A stretch of 15,439 nt of DNA, taken from Heyndrickxia sporothermodurans. GTDB taxonomy: Bacteria; Bacillota; Bacilli; Bacillales; Bacillaceae_C. Position numbers and translations under genes: made by a program. The stretch is from NCBI RefSeq assembly GCF_016785185.1, contig NZ_JAEKDY010000085.1; one strand, given 5' to 3'. The number at the start of each line of letters is the position of its first letter. The stretch's first letter is position 1. Below, piece by piece: positions 1-7,047 of this stretch. The notes under the pieces were generated by a model. It made no database searches. It worked only from the letters and a program-made list of their open reading frames with translations, and was not told the DNA's origin.

Positions 1-77
1 ATCATGGCATGTATATCGTCAACAGTTTCACATTGACCAGCCAATTCCCTGATTGTCATGTCCTTAAAATTTTGCAT
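1..77 (-). CDS. IS256-like transposase, N-terminal fragment (runs off window)
   Basis: An ATG on the minus strand at 77-75 follows an AGGAGATGATC ribosome binding site. It opens a frame beginning MQNFKDMTIRELAG and continuing through a TVDDIHAM stretch to the window edge, 25 codons with no stop. This short N-terminus with a V(D/E)D-I/V-H-x-M segment resembles IS256-family (mutator-type) transposases of Bacillus, which are DDE enzymes that move the element by cut-and-paste or copy-out-paste-in. The catalytic DDE residues lie outside the window, so the family call rests on recognising the N-terminus and on an IS-end-like sequence upstream. Whether the gene is intact cannot be seen. Confidence 0.6.
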   Translation of the reverse strand, partial: MQNFKDMTIRELAGQCETVDDIHAM

Positions 78-146
78 TAATGATCATCTCCTAGTTATAA
101 TTATTAGAAAATTATGACCATTTACACGAAATTTTATACATTCTCT
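1..146 (-). mobile_element. Insertion sequence end, IS256-like
   Basis: The segment upstream of the transposase start (121-145 on the plus strand) reads outward on the minus strand as GAGAATGT followed by ATAAAATTTCGTGTAAA. It resembles the terminal inverted repeats of IS256 relatives, which have a GTATAA...GTGTAAA core. I place the element boundary near 145-146. The other end and the target duplication are outside the window, so the exact boundary is inferred. Confidence 0.45.
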
Positions 147-302
147 ATCATGTACCTCCTTAACGCTTTATGAGGCACTTCTTTCTTTTATTTTGCTAAT
201 CATGTACCTCATAAGTGCTTTATGAAGCACTTCTTTCTTTAATTTTTATTATCATATATCTTATGAACATTCCATGAGGTACATTTTGATAAAATATTGT
301 TT
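147..302. repeat. Three-copy 52-bp tandem repeat with internal palindromes
   Basis: Three units begin at 147, 199 and 251, exactly 52 bp apart, each starting ATCAT(G/A)TA. Units 1 and 2 share ATCATGTACCTC and a GCTTTATGA(A/G)GCACTTCTTTC block; unit 3 is diverged. Unit 2 holds the perfect inverted repeat AAGTGCTT-TATG-AAGCACTT (about 212-231). The start of unit 2 (ATCATGTACCTCAT) is also nearly repeated in inverse near 273-290. The array sits between the IS end and the yhbH terminator, with no coding potential seen. It may be a small non-autonomous element or an amplified hairpin. Confidence 0.7.
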
Positions 303-327
303 ATGATATGATTCCAGCAGCAAAAAT

Positions 328-357
328 AAGCCCTCTCACCGAGAAGGGCTTTTCATT
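328..357 (-). terminator. Rho-independent terminator of yhbH
   Basis: AAGCCCT (328-334) pairs with AGGGCTT (345-351) around a 10-nt loop, just after the yhbH stop codon. On the minus strand the stem is followed by ATTTTTG. The plus-strand side also has a T-rich tail, so it could stop transcription both ways. Confidence 0.75.
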
Positions 358-364
358 TTACTTT

Positions 365-1531
365 TCAATTAAATACTTTTTCCTCTTCCTGCTTAAAAAA
401 GCTTTTCATCGCATGGAAGACGTCTGCTTTTTGCTTTAATATGAAGTATCGGAATTTATCATTTTTAATATTTTTATAGGCAGACATAAGAGTCGAATGG
501 CGATTATACTGATTTACCTCACCATAACCAAACATATTTGATACTTTCATTAATTCCTCGACTAGTTTGACACAGCGCGGATTGTCGGAGGTAAGATTAT
601 CCCCGTCTGAGAAGTGGAATGGATAAATATTGTAGCGAGATGGTTCGTATTTTTCATCGATTAAACTGATTGCTTTCCGATAGGCCGAGGAACATATCGT
701 TCCACCACTTTCACCTTTGGAAAAAAAGTCTTCTTCTGAAACAACTTTTGCTTCCGTATGGTGGGCGATGAATTCGATATCGACCGTTTCATATTTTGTC
801 CGTAAGAAGCGGGTCATCCAGAAGAAGAAGCTCCGGGTCATATATTTTTCCCAGACGCCCATGGAACCACTTGTGTCCATCATGGCGAGGACGACGGCCT
901 TAGATTCAGGTTTTTGAATTTCATTCCACGTTCTAAATTTTAAATCTTCCTGGACGATTGGATGAAAACTTGGTTTACCACTGATTGCATTTCGTTTGAA
1001 TGCCGTCATCATCGTTCTTTTTTTATCAATATTGCCCATTAATCCGGTTTTGCGGATATCATTGAATTCGATGTCTTCAATTGTATTTAAATCTTGCTCT
1101 TTTCGTTGTAAATTCGGTAATTCCAATTGTTTAAATAATTCCTCTTCAAGCTCCATTAACGATACTTCTGCTTCATAATAATCTTCACCCGGCTGGTCGC
1201 CTGCCCCATCGCCTTTACCTGGCCCTTTTTGTGGCGCACCATCTCGTGCGACAACATCACCTACCTGACTCTCGCCGTCCCCCTGACCGACATGCTTATT
1301 CTTATCATAATTATAGCGTATTTTGTATTCATCCAATGATCGAATCGGAATTTTGACCACATCACGGCCATCTGACATGATGATGCTTTCTTCTGTTATA
1401 AGGTCAGGCAAATTATTACGAATCGCTTCCTGTACCTTTTCTTGATGTCGTTTTTGATCATCATGTCCTTTACGGTGGAGGGACCAATCTTCACTTGAAA
1501 TAACAAACTGCTTGTGCTCTGATTCAGTCAT
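365..1531 (-). CDS. yhbH: Sporulation protein YhbH (DUF444 / VWA-like)
   Basis: A 388-residue protein of the DUF444 family, near the usual length of B. subtilis YhbH (about 390). The N-terminal third is charged, with a low-complexity Gly/Asp-rich linker at about 82-117. The C-terminal half is a von Willebrand A-like domain with a MIDAS-type DTSGSMG motif at 219-225 and a FSDGDN segment near 307-312. A strong TAGGAGGGG site lies 6-7 bases before the ATG. In B. subtilis the gene is linked to sporulation, and its enterobacterial homologue YeaH is encoded next to the PrkA homologue YeaG. Here prkA lies upstream on the same strand but 750 bp away, so yhbH probably has its own promoter. A TCATATT -35-like element near 1715 is the only sigma-E hint and is weak. 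The molecular activity is unknown. Confidence 0.95.
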   Translation of the reverse strand: MTESEHKQFVISSEDWSLHRKGHDDQKRHQEKVQEAIRNNLPDLITEESIIMSDGRDVVKIPIRSLDEYKIRYNYDKNKHVGQGDGESQVGDVVARDGAPQKGPGKGDGAGDQPGEDYYEAEVSLMELEEELFKQLELPNLQRKEQDLNTIEDIEFNDIRKTGLMGNIDKKRTMMTAFKRNAISGKPSFHPIVQEDLKFRTWNEIQKPESKAVVLAMMDTSGSMGVWEKYMTRSFFFWMTRFLRTKYETVDIEFIAHHTEAKVVSEEDFFSKGESGGTICSSAYRKAISLIDEKYEPSRYNIYPFHFSDGDNLTSDNPRCVKLVEELMKVSNMFGYGEVNQYNRHSTLMSAYKNIKNDKFRYFILKQKADVFHAMKSFFKQEEEKVFN

Positions 1532-1800
1532 AATATTCCCCTCCTACATTTTTTTTTAAAACTTTCACCATATCTCCCTTATTTGCATACAATATTTTGG
1601 CTGTGTATTTAAGGAATGTATAAAAAAATTATGGATTACTTTATCCTATGCAAGAAGTTAAGATTATTTACAAAAAATTATTATAATAAGGTAATTGTCT
1701 AATATGATTGGACGAGCTATCATTAATAATTTTTATTAAAAAAATTAGCCCTGTTTAATGCGCAGACAATTGTTCAGCAAATCAAATAAACGTAGAAAAA

Positions 1801-1829
1801 ACCAGGCAACGATGCCCGGTCCTTTTTTT
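1801..1829. terminator. Bidirectional hairpin terminator in the prkA-yhbH gap
   Basis: ACCAGGCA (1801-1808) and TGCCCGGT (1813-1820) form an 8-bp stem with one mismatch and an ACGA loop. On the plus strand CCTTTTTTT follows; on the minus strand TTTTTTCT follows. As a prkA terminator it would lie about 460 bp after the prkA stop. As a plus-strand terminator it has no recognised gene upstream. Confidence 0.6.
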
Positions 1830-1953
1830 ACTCTGTTTACATAAAAGCATGGGGGGGAAATGATTGCCAATTAGCCAAGTTTTTGCGATCAGGTACATGG
1901 GGCGGTTCTTCCATCCATTCCCGTTCGACTACTATCATTTCCATGATAATCAA

Positions 1954-2142
1954 TATAAGCGGAAATTTTCCGGTTATATAGCAGAATAGAGCCCGGTTCG
2001 GAGTATATAAGCGGATGTTTTCCGGTTAAGCAAAGCAAAATTACTTATTTTCACGTTTTTAGCGTTAATAGTCGGAATCCTTCCGCCTATTTAAAGTATT
2101 TTCAGTGCTATTTACTATTTAAGAGAAATTTCTCCGCTTATT
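1954..2142. repeat. Inverted pair of double-palindrome repeats (TAAGCGGA type)
   Basis: Four small palindromes of the type ATAAGCGGAAATTTTCCGGT lie at about 1954-1978, 2007-2029, 2066-2092 and 2118-2142. Read on the minus strand, the first pair aligns with the second pair on the plus strand, including the CTATT spacer between them. So the segment is two roughly 75-bp copies in opposite orientation. Similar sequences are scattered in intergenic regions of many Bacillus genomes. The stretch 1532-2283 has no convincing gene apart from a very weak small open frame at 1864-1986. Confidence 0.6.
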
Positions 2143-2283
2143 ATCAAACTCAATTTTGCTTCTAATGAACTTATACAACTTCTCCTTTAATTAAGCAAAA
2201 AAGACAAAATGCTAGACATCCTATGTTATTTGTACTGCGATTTTAGATTTACCGGACCTACTTCCCTATAGACTGATTATAAA

Positions 2284-4179
2284 TTATCGATTTAACAAAC
2301 TTCCTACGTATCTTAACAATTCATTTGCAGATGTTGAATTATAGCCATGCTCATCAACTAGTCGTGCAACCACTTCATTAATCTTTTTCAGCTGTTGTTC
2401 ATCAGGAGTTTTCGAAGAGGTCGTGATTTTTACAACATCCTTTAAGTCGGCGAAAAGTTTCTTTTGAATCGCTTCGCGGAGGCGGTCATGGGAATTATAA
2501 TCAAATCGTTTTCCTTTTCTTGCATATGCGGAAATACGGATAAGAATTTCTTCTCTGAAAGCTTTTTTGGCATTTTCGGAAATACCTATTTGTTCTTCAA
2601 TTGATCTCATTAGCTTTTCGTCCGGATTGATTTCTTCTCCGGTTAATGGATCATACAGCTTTGCCTTATTACAATACGCTTCGACATTATCAAGATAGTT
2701 ATCCATTAATGTTTTTGCAGATTCTTCATAGGAATAGACGAATGCTTTTTGAACTTCTTTTTTCGCAATTTCGTCGTATTCTTTTCGAGCTAAAGAAATA
2801 AAGTTTAAATACTTTTCTTTTAATTCGGTCGTGATGGATGGGTGCTGATCTAAGCCTTCCTTTAAAGAACGAAGAACATCTAGCGCATTAATTGAAGAAA
2901 CTTCTTTACGGATAATGGTGGATGAGATTCGGTTAATGACATATCTAGGATCGATTCCACTCATTCCTTCTTCTTGATATTCCTTTTTCAATTCATCAAT
3001 ATCTGCAGAGTTAAATCCTTCCACACTTTCACCATCATATAATCGCATTTTTTTAATGAGATCGATATCTCCGCGCTTTGGTTCCTTAAGTCTTGTAAGA
3101 ATCGAAAACATTGCCGCAATTTTTAATGTATGTGGGGCAATATGGACATTGGCCACATCACTTTCATTAATCATCTTTTCATAAATTTTTTCTTCTTGTG
3201 TAACCTTTAAATTGTATGGAACAGGCATGACAATGATCCGTGAATGAAGGGCTTCATTTTTCTTGTTTGAAATAAATGAACGGTATTCTGTTTCATTTGT
3301 ATGGGCTACGATAAGTTCGTCAGCCGAAATTAAGGCAAATCTGCCCGCTTTAAAATTCCCTTCCTGTGTTAATGAAAGTAAATGCCAAAGAAACTTTTCA
3401 TCACATTTTAGCATCTCTTGGAACTCCATTAACCCACGGTTTGCTTTATTTAGTTCCCCATCAAAGCGATAAGCCCTTGGATCGGATTCGGATCCATATT
3501 CGGCAATGGTGGAAAAATCAATGCTTCCCGTTAAATCAGCGATGTCTTGGGACTTTGGATCAGATGGGCTAAATGTACCAATACCAACCCTTCGATCTTC
3601 AGAAAATAAAATTCGTTGAATCATGACATCTTCAATTCGACCGCCATATTCCTCTTCCAGGCGCAGCATGTTTAATGGCGAAAGATTTCCTTCGATTCGT
3701 ATTCCATATTCCTCATAGAATTCTTTCCGTAAATGATTAGGGATGAGGTGGAGTGGGTCTTCATGCATTGGACACCCTTTAATTGCGTAAACTGCACCAT
3801 TCTCTGTTCGTGTATATGCCTCCAGACCCCTTTTTAGCATCGTTACTAATGTGGATTTCCCCCCGCTTACAGGACCCATTAATAATAAAACACGCTTACG
3901 GACATCTAAGCGTTTTGCTGAAGGATGGAAATATTCCTCGACTAATTTTTCTAATGCTTCCTCTAAGCCAAATAATTGATTGCTGAAAAATCGATACTTC
4001 TTCCTACCATTTTCTTCTTCAACACCAGCATCTTTAATCATATTGTAAACACGAGAATGTGCAGACTGTGCTACCCATGGCTTTTCTTTCAGTAATTCTA
4101 AATATTCTCCAAATGTACCTTCCCACTGCAATTTTTCCTCTTCTTCTCGATAATGTTCTAGTCTTTTTAAAATATCCAT
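2284..4179 (-). CDS. prkA: PrkA, AAA+ serine protein kinase-like protein
   Basis: A 631-residue protein, the length of B. subtilis PrkA. An N-terminal AAA_PrkA domain carries the P-loop GPVSGGKST at 102-110. The remainder, including the C-terminal PrkA domain with residues such as KGKRFDYNSHDR, matches the family throughout. The family was first described as a serine protein kinase; an ATP-dependent protease activity has also been proposed for the B. subtilis protein, so the biochemical role is unsettled. It is needed for efficient sporulation in B. subtilis and is made in the mother cell. Its partners are thought to be YhbH and SpoVR-type proteins. The ATG follows GGGGAGGT at good spacing. 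A sigma-E-like promoter lies about 40 bp upstream of the start. The nearest clear terminator downstream is at 1801-1829. Confidence 0.97.
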   Translation of the reverse strand: MDILKRLEHYREEEEKLQWEGTFGEYLELLKEKPWVAQSAHSRVYNMIKDAGVEEENGRKKYRFFSNQLFGLEEALEKLVEEYFHPSAKRLDVRKRVLLLMGPVSGGKSTLVTMLKRGLEAYTRTENGAVYAIKGCPMHEDPLHLIPNHLRKEFYEEYGIRIEGNLSPLNMLRLEEEYGGRIEDVMIQRILFSEDRRVGIGTFSPSDPKSQDIADLTGSIDFSTIAEYGSESDPRAYRFDGELNKANRGLMEFQEMLKCDEKFLWHLLSLTQEGNFKAGRFALISADELIVAHTNETEYRSFISNKKNEALHSRIIVMPVPYNLKVTQEEKIYEKMINESDVANVHIAPHTLKIAAMFSILTRLKEPKRGDIDLIKKMRLYDGESVEGFNSADIDELKKEYQEEGMSGIDPRYVINRISSTIIRKEVSSINALDVLRSLKEGLDQHPSITTELKEKYLNFISLARKEYDEIAKKEVQKAFVYSYEESAKTLMDNYLDNVEAYCNKAKLYDPLTGEEINPDEKLMRSIEEQIGISENAKKAFREEILIRISAYARKGKRFDYNSHDRLREAIQKKLFADLKDVVKITTSSKTPDEQQLKKINEVVARLVDEHGYNSTSANELLRYVGSLLNR

Positions 4180-4219
4180 AAGTACCTCCCCTTGTCACTT
4201 GTTGAGAGACGATTAATAT

Positions 4220-4248
4220 ACTTTATGCTCGTTATCAAAAGAACATGA
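4220..4248 (-). promoter_or_regulatory. Candidate sigma-E promoter of prkA
   Basis: On the minus strand TCATGTT (4248-4242) is followed after exactly 14 bp by CATAAAGT (4227-4220). This fits the sigma-E pattern kmATATT-N14-CATACAmT with few mismatches. The predicted start is about 30-35 bp before the prkA ATG. It agrees with mother-cell expression known for prkA in B. subtilis. Confidence 0.55.
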
Positions 4249-4332
4249 GTAGAAAAGACAAGAAGTTAGCACCATATTATGGAATAATTTTTAAGTTATC
4301 ATCGGATTGTCTAGAAAAACTTAGAGGAATCA

Positions 4333-4361
4333 TTCACTTTATATTTGAAATAGGCTATAAT
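4333..4361 (+). promoter_or_regulatory. Sigma-A promoter of the 30-residue peptide gene
   Basis: TTCACT (4333-4338), a 17-bp spacer and a perfect TATAAT (4356-4361). The predicted start near 4368 leaves a leader of about 36 nt before the ATG at 4404. It excludes the longer reading frame that opens at 4245. Confidence 0.6.
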
Positions 4362-4403
4362 AACAAAAGAATTGTATTAATTTTGAAGGAGGCTTACATA
4401 ACT

Positions 4404-4496
4404 ATGGGAACATGGGTGATTATAGCTGTTGCTATTGCATTTTTAGCCGCTATCTTTACAGCGGGATATGATGATAAGCCAGGTACAAGCAAATAA
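4404..4496 (+). CDS. Small single-pass membrane peptide, 30 aa, unknown function
   Basis: A 30-residue protein starting MGTWVIIAVAIAFLAAIF and ending in a polar tail with DDKPGTSK. One hydrophobic helix covers about residues 4-20, with the charged C-terminus after it. Support for a real gene: GAAGGAGG (4385-4392) at 11 bases before the ATG, a TATAAT promoter upstream, and a strong terminator directly after the stop. The same frame is open back to 4245, but the promoter lies inside that extension, so the short form is preferred. It stands alone, divergent from prkA and convergent with trmL. I do not recognise the family. Size and layout fit a small membrane regulator or stress peptide, but that is only inference. 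Confidence 0.7.
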   Translation: MGTWVIIAVAIAFLAAIFTAGYDDKPGTSK

Positions 4497-4497
4497 T

Positions 4498-4528
4498 AAA
4501 AAAATCTTCCACTTGGAAGATTTTTTTA
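4498..4528. terminator. Bidirectional terminator between the small peptide gene and trmL
   Basis: ATCTTCC (4504-4510), loop ACTT and GGAAGAT (4515-4521) are flanked by an A run and a T run, so the hairpin reads as a U-tailed terminator on both strands. It ends the small peptide mRNA (plus) and trmL (minus). Confidence 0.85.
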
Positions 4529-4537
4529 TTTGCAAAA

Positions 4538-5011
4538 CTATTTAAGATTCGGAAATCCCTGCTGTCTCAACGCTTCATATACTAAAATAGCTGCTGTATT
4601 TGAAAGGTTTAATGATCGCACATTGTCATTCATTGGGATTCGTAAGAAGTAATCCTTATTATTAATTAATAAATCTTTCGGCAATCCCGTTGTTTCTTTT
4701 CCGAACATAAAGTAATAATCTTTATTTACATCACTATAATCAAACGCAGAATGAGGTTTTTCACCAAATGTTTCAATATAATAAAACTCTCCATTTTCAT
4801 TTTTTGCAAAAAATTCATCAATGGAATCGTAATAGGTTATATTCACATGATGCCAGTAATCTAGTCCTGCTCTTTTTAACATTTTATCATCTGTAGAAAA
4901 ACCAAGAGGTTTAATTAAATGTAATTTCGTGTCTGTTGCTGCACATGTTCGTGCAATATTTCCAGTGTTGGCCGGAATTTCTGGTTGATATAAAACAACA
5001 TGTATTGCCAC
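4538..5011 (-). CDS. trmL: tRNA (cytidine/uridine-2'-O-)-methyltransferase TrmL (CspR)
   Basis: A SPOUT-class methyltransferase that methylates the ribose 2'-OH of the wobble base 34 in certain leucine tRNAs, using S-adenosylmethionine. Family motifs are complete: PEIPANTGNIART at 10-22, FGKETTGLP at 103-111 and the knot segment RIPMNDNVRSLNLSNTAA at 124-141. I start it at the GTG at 5011-5009, giving 157 residues. GAGGTGA sits 5 bases upstream, and the B. subtilis homologue begins at the same place. The frame is open 12 codons further to an ATG at 5047 that lacks a good binding site. It lies 57 bp downstream of yhbB on the same strand and probably shares its transcript, as yhbB and cspR do in B. 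subtilis. Confidence 0.95.
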   Translation of the reverse strand: MAIHVVLYQPEIPANTGNIARTCAATDTKLHLIKPLGFSTDDKMLKRAGLDYWHHVNITYYDSIDEFFAKNENGEFYYIETFGEKPHSAFDYSDVNKDYYFMFGKETTGLPKDLLINNKDYFLRIPMNDNVRSLNLSNTAAILVYEALRQQGFPNLK

Positions 5012-5068
5012 TTTTGTCACCTCATTATTAAACTTTAGCCTTACCATTATATCATAAGGTGAAAATGA

Positions 5069-5944
5069 TTAAGCATTGTCAATAATCGTAAAAAATTTAT
5101 ATTTAATATTTGGTGTGTATGCAGAGGAATCTTCATACGCCCAATAACGCATCCGACTGTTATACGTATGGGCGTTAACGAGAGGCATTCCATAAGCATC
5201 TTTTCCGGTCACAATCGTGTTATGATCAAATCGTCCGTCCCCTTGGAAATCATAACAGATGACATCACCTAATTGTAGTTCATCTGGTGAACTTACTTCA
5301 CGGGCCTGCAAGCCAGACTTTGAGGTAGACAAATATAAGCGTAATGAGTTGGCGACACTCCAACTATAGCTCCAGCTATTCCCTCTCATCCACCAGCCTT
5401 GACTTTTGTTTGGATAGCCACGCATTGGTGCCCCGCCAGTGTGTAAGCATTGAGAAATAAAATTTGTGCAATCGACTTCAAATTTTTTATAAGCTGGGTT
5501 ATAACTATTCCACCAACGTTCCGCATATTGAACGGCCTTTAACCGATCATAGCTGTAGGAAATGCGTACGTCTTCCCGTACACTTGAAAAATCGGCATCG
5601 GTTTTTTCAGGATTTAAAATAATATCCTCATGCTCAATTTCTCTTGTATCGTATAGTTTATTTTTATAAAACGATGCAATATGGTGTTCGAGTTGTTCCT
5701 CGACATACATTTTTTCTTTTTGCTTAATTAAATATTGCATATGGACGTCATATTTAATATAAGTATGGTCGTCATCTTGCCGTTTATCTGTAATGTTAGT
5801 AATCGCCTTCACCTTAACAATTTCAGCATTTCTTTTCGCCGCCGCAGCGATTTTTTTGGTCACTTTTTCATTTCCGCGGACATCGTTCTCCTTTACATAT
5901 GCCTCTACAAGTGATTCGATATAGGCTTTTATCTGATCTTTCAC
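5069..5944 (-). CDS. yhbB: YhbB-like protein with C-terminal putative amidase domain (Amidase_6)
   Basis: A 291-residue protein. The N-terminal half (about 1-130) is charged and helical with no signal peptide. The C-terminal half is an Amidase_6-type domain related to cysteine peptidase/amidase folds. The probable nucleophile is Cys159 in VDCTNFISQCLH, with His241 in FDHNTIV and His259 in VNAHTYN as candidates for the remaining active-site residues. Proteins of this type are thought to act on amide bonds, perhaps in cell wall material, but no substrate is established. GAGGAGG lies only 1 base before an ATG at 5950 and 7 bases before a GTG at 5944, so the GTG is preferred. An extended -10 (TGTTAGAAT, minus strand, 6039-6031) may be its promoter. 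The position between queG and trmL follows the B. subtilis yhbA-yhbB-cspR order. Confidence 0.85.
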   Translation of the reverse strand: MKDQIKAYIESLVEAYVKENDVRGNEKVTKKIAAAAKRNAEIVKVKAITNITDKRQDDDHTYIKYDVHMQYLIKQKEKMYVEEQLEHHIASFYKNKLYDTREIEHEDIILNPEKTDADFSSVREDVRISYSYDRLKAVQYAERWWNSYNPAYKKFEVDCTNFISQCLHTGGAPMRGYPNKSQGWWMRGNSWSYSWSVANSLRLYLSTSKSGLQAREVSSPDELQLGDVICYDFQGDGRFDHNTIVTGKDAYGMPLVNAHTYNSRMRYWAYEDSSAYTPNIKYKFFTIIDNA

Positions 5945-6084
5945 CGTCATCCCTCCTCGTATTCATACATATGTAGAAAGATATTTTTCAATACAAATCT
6001 GAGGGGGATTTTTGAACTACAGGATTGTTTATTCTAACAAAAAAATCATCAGGTTTTTACCATGTAAATAATCAATCAAATTTT

Positions 6085-6093
6085 TGTTATAAT
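6085..6093 (+). promoter_or_regulatory. Extended -10 promoter of the mntA-hepT operon
   Basis: TGTTATAAT at 6085-6093 is a perfect extended -10 element. The -35 position (TAAATA, 6065-6070) is poor, as is common with TGn promoters. The start would fall near 6100, about 24 nt before the TTG start codon. Confidence 0.55.
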
Positions 6094-6123
6094 GAAACCA
6101 ATAAACAATTGGAGGTTTTCATT

Positions 6124-6528
6124 TTGAATGTAAATATGGAAAAGACAATTGTAAGCTTTTTAAAGGAAAAACTTTCATCCTCTCTCATTTATTTATTTGG
6201 ATCAACAGTCAAAGGAACAGTTCATAACGGAAGTGACATCGACATAGCCTTTTTAAGTGAAAAAAAATTGGATACATATGATTTGTTTATGATGGCGCAG
6301 GAACTAGCTGAAAAATTAGAACGTGAAGTAGATTTAATTGACTTAAGCCAGGCAAGTACCGTATTTCAAGCTCAAATTATTCAAACAGGAAAAGTCATTT
6401 ATTGTAATAATGAGACTGAAAAAGCTCAATTTGAGATGAAAACGTTAAAAATGTATGCGAAGTTGAATGAAGATCGTTCAGAAATATTACTTAATATCGA
6501 AGGGAGTGGATCCATTTATGAAAAATGA
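6124..6528 (+). CDS. mntA: MntA-type antitoxin, minimal nucleotidyltransferase (AMPylator of HepT)
   Basis: A 134-residue nucleotidyltransferase of the MNT family. The GSx10DxD signature is complete: Gly26-Ser27 and Asp38-Ile-Asp40 in LFGSTVKGTVHNGSDIDIAF. A third acidic residue, Asp70, is in EVDLIDL. In characterised type VII systems MntA transfers AMP to a tyrosine of the HepT toxin and so silences it. The start chosen is TTG at 6124, 8 bases after GGAGG (6111-6115); the ATG at 6136 is 20 bases away and less likely. An extended -10 promoter lies just upstream. The 3' end overlaps hepT by 11 bases, so translation is probably coupled. The unit is absent from this place in B. subtilis, which suggests acquisition. 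Confidence 0.88.
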   Translation: MNVNMEKTIVSFLKEKLSSSLIYLFGSTVKGTVHNGSDIDIAFLSEKKLDTYDLFMMAQELAEKLEREVDLIDLSQASTVFQAQIIQTGKVIYCNNETEKAQFEMKTLKMYAKLNEDRSEILLNIEGSGSIYEK

Positions 6529-6922
6529 TGTGATATTAAATAAAGTAAGTATTATTGAGCGTTGTTTGAAACGAATTCATGAAGAGTATCAAAACAACCC
6601 GGAAAATCTAGAGAATTTTACAAAACAAGATTCCATCATTTTAAACCTTCAGAGAGCGTGCGAAGCCAGCATCGATTTAGCCATGCATATCGTAGCCGAG
6701 AAAAAGCTTGGATTGCCACAAAACAGTCGAGATGCTTTTACTTTTTTAGAAACTGAAGGTGTCATCCCTTCCTCTTTATCCCAGAAAATGAAGGCAATGA
6801 TTGGATTTAGAAATATCGCTGTCCATGACTATCAGGAGATCAGTTTAGTGATTCTTCAAAAAATTATAGACAATCACTTAGTTGATTTCATGCAATTCAC
6901 TAAGACAATTCTTTTATACTAA
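6518..6922 (+). CDS. hepT: HepT-type toxin, HEPN ribonuclease (DUF86)
   Basis: A 134-residue all-helical HEPN protein of the DUF86/HepT family. The catalytic RX4HXY motif is intact: Arg98, Asn99, His103 and Tyr105 in FRNIAVHDYQ. In studied pairs HepT is an RNase, Arg and His are needed for cleavage, and the Tyr is the AMPylation site used by MntA. Both reported RNase targets and the AMP number differ between systems, so the target here is unknown. The ATG at 6518 follows AAGGGAGTG at proper spacing and overlaps the end of mntA. The same frame opens earlier at 6467, without a binding site. No clear terminator follows; a small ACTAAA/TTTAGT palindrome at the stop is too weak to call. Confidence 0.88.
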   Translation: MKNDVILNKVSIIERCLKRIHEEYQNNPENLENFTKQDSIILNLQRACEASIDLAMHIVAEKKLGLPQNSRDAFTFLETEGVIPSSLSQKMKAMIGFRNIAVHDYQEISLVILQKIIDNHLVDFMQFTKTILLY

Positions 6923-7002
6923 ATTTTAGTTTCAATATCATATACACGCACAAAATAATATGCTTTAGTGCATTTTTAAACAATATAAATGACTGCTCCG
7001 TG

Positions 7003-7031
7003 TTTTCAATTTCTGAGAAAAAGGGTATAAT
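7003..7031 (+). promoter_or_regulatory. Promoter of the antisense antitoxin RNA
   Basis: TTTTCA (7003-7008), a 17-bp spacer and a perfect TATAAT (7026-7031). The predicted start is about 7037-7039, with no gene downstream on this strand, which supports a non-coding transcript. Confidence 0.65.
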
Positions 7032-7047
7032 GGAGTTGAAAATGTAG

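Noticed and set aside
147..302. CRISPR array
   Set aside because: The units are joined without unique spacers, are diverged, and no cas genes are near. The same applies to 15150-15312.
4245..4403. Longer frame of the small peptide starting MSRKDKKLAP
   Set aside because: The promoter TATAAT lies inside it and there is no binding site before 4245.
6005..6075. Short leader peptide before mntA (TTG after GAGGGGGAT)
   Set aside because: Only about 19 codons, lies upstream of the mntA promoter, and no recognisable sequence.
6910..6925. Terminator at the end of hepT
   Set aside because: ACTAAA/TTTAGT leaves almost no loop and is AT-only, so too weak to call.
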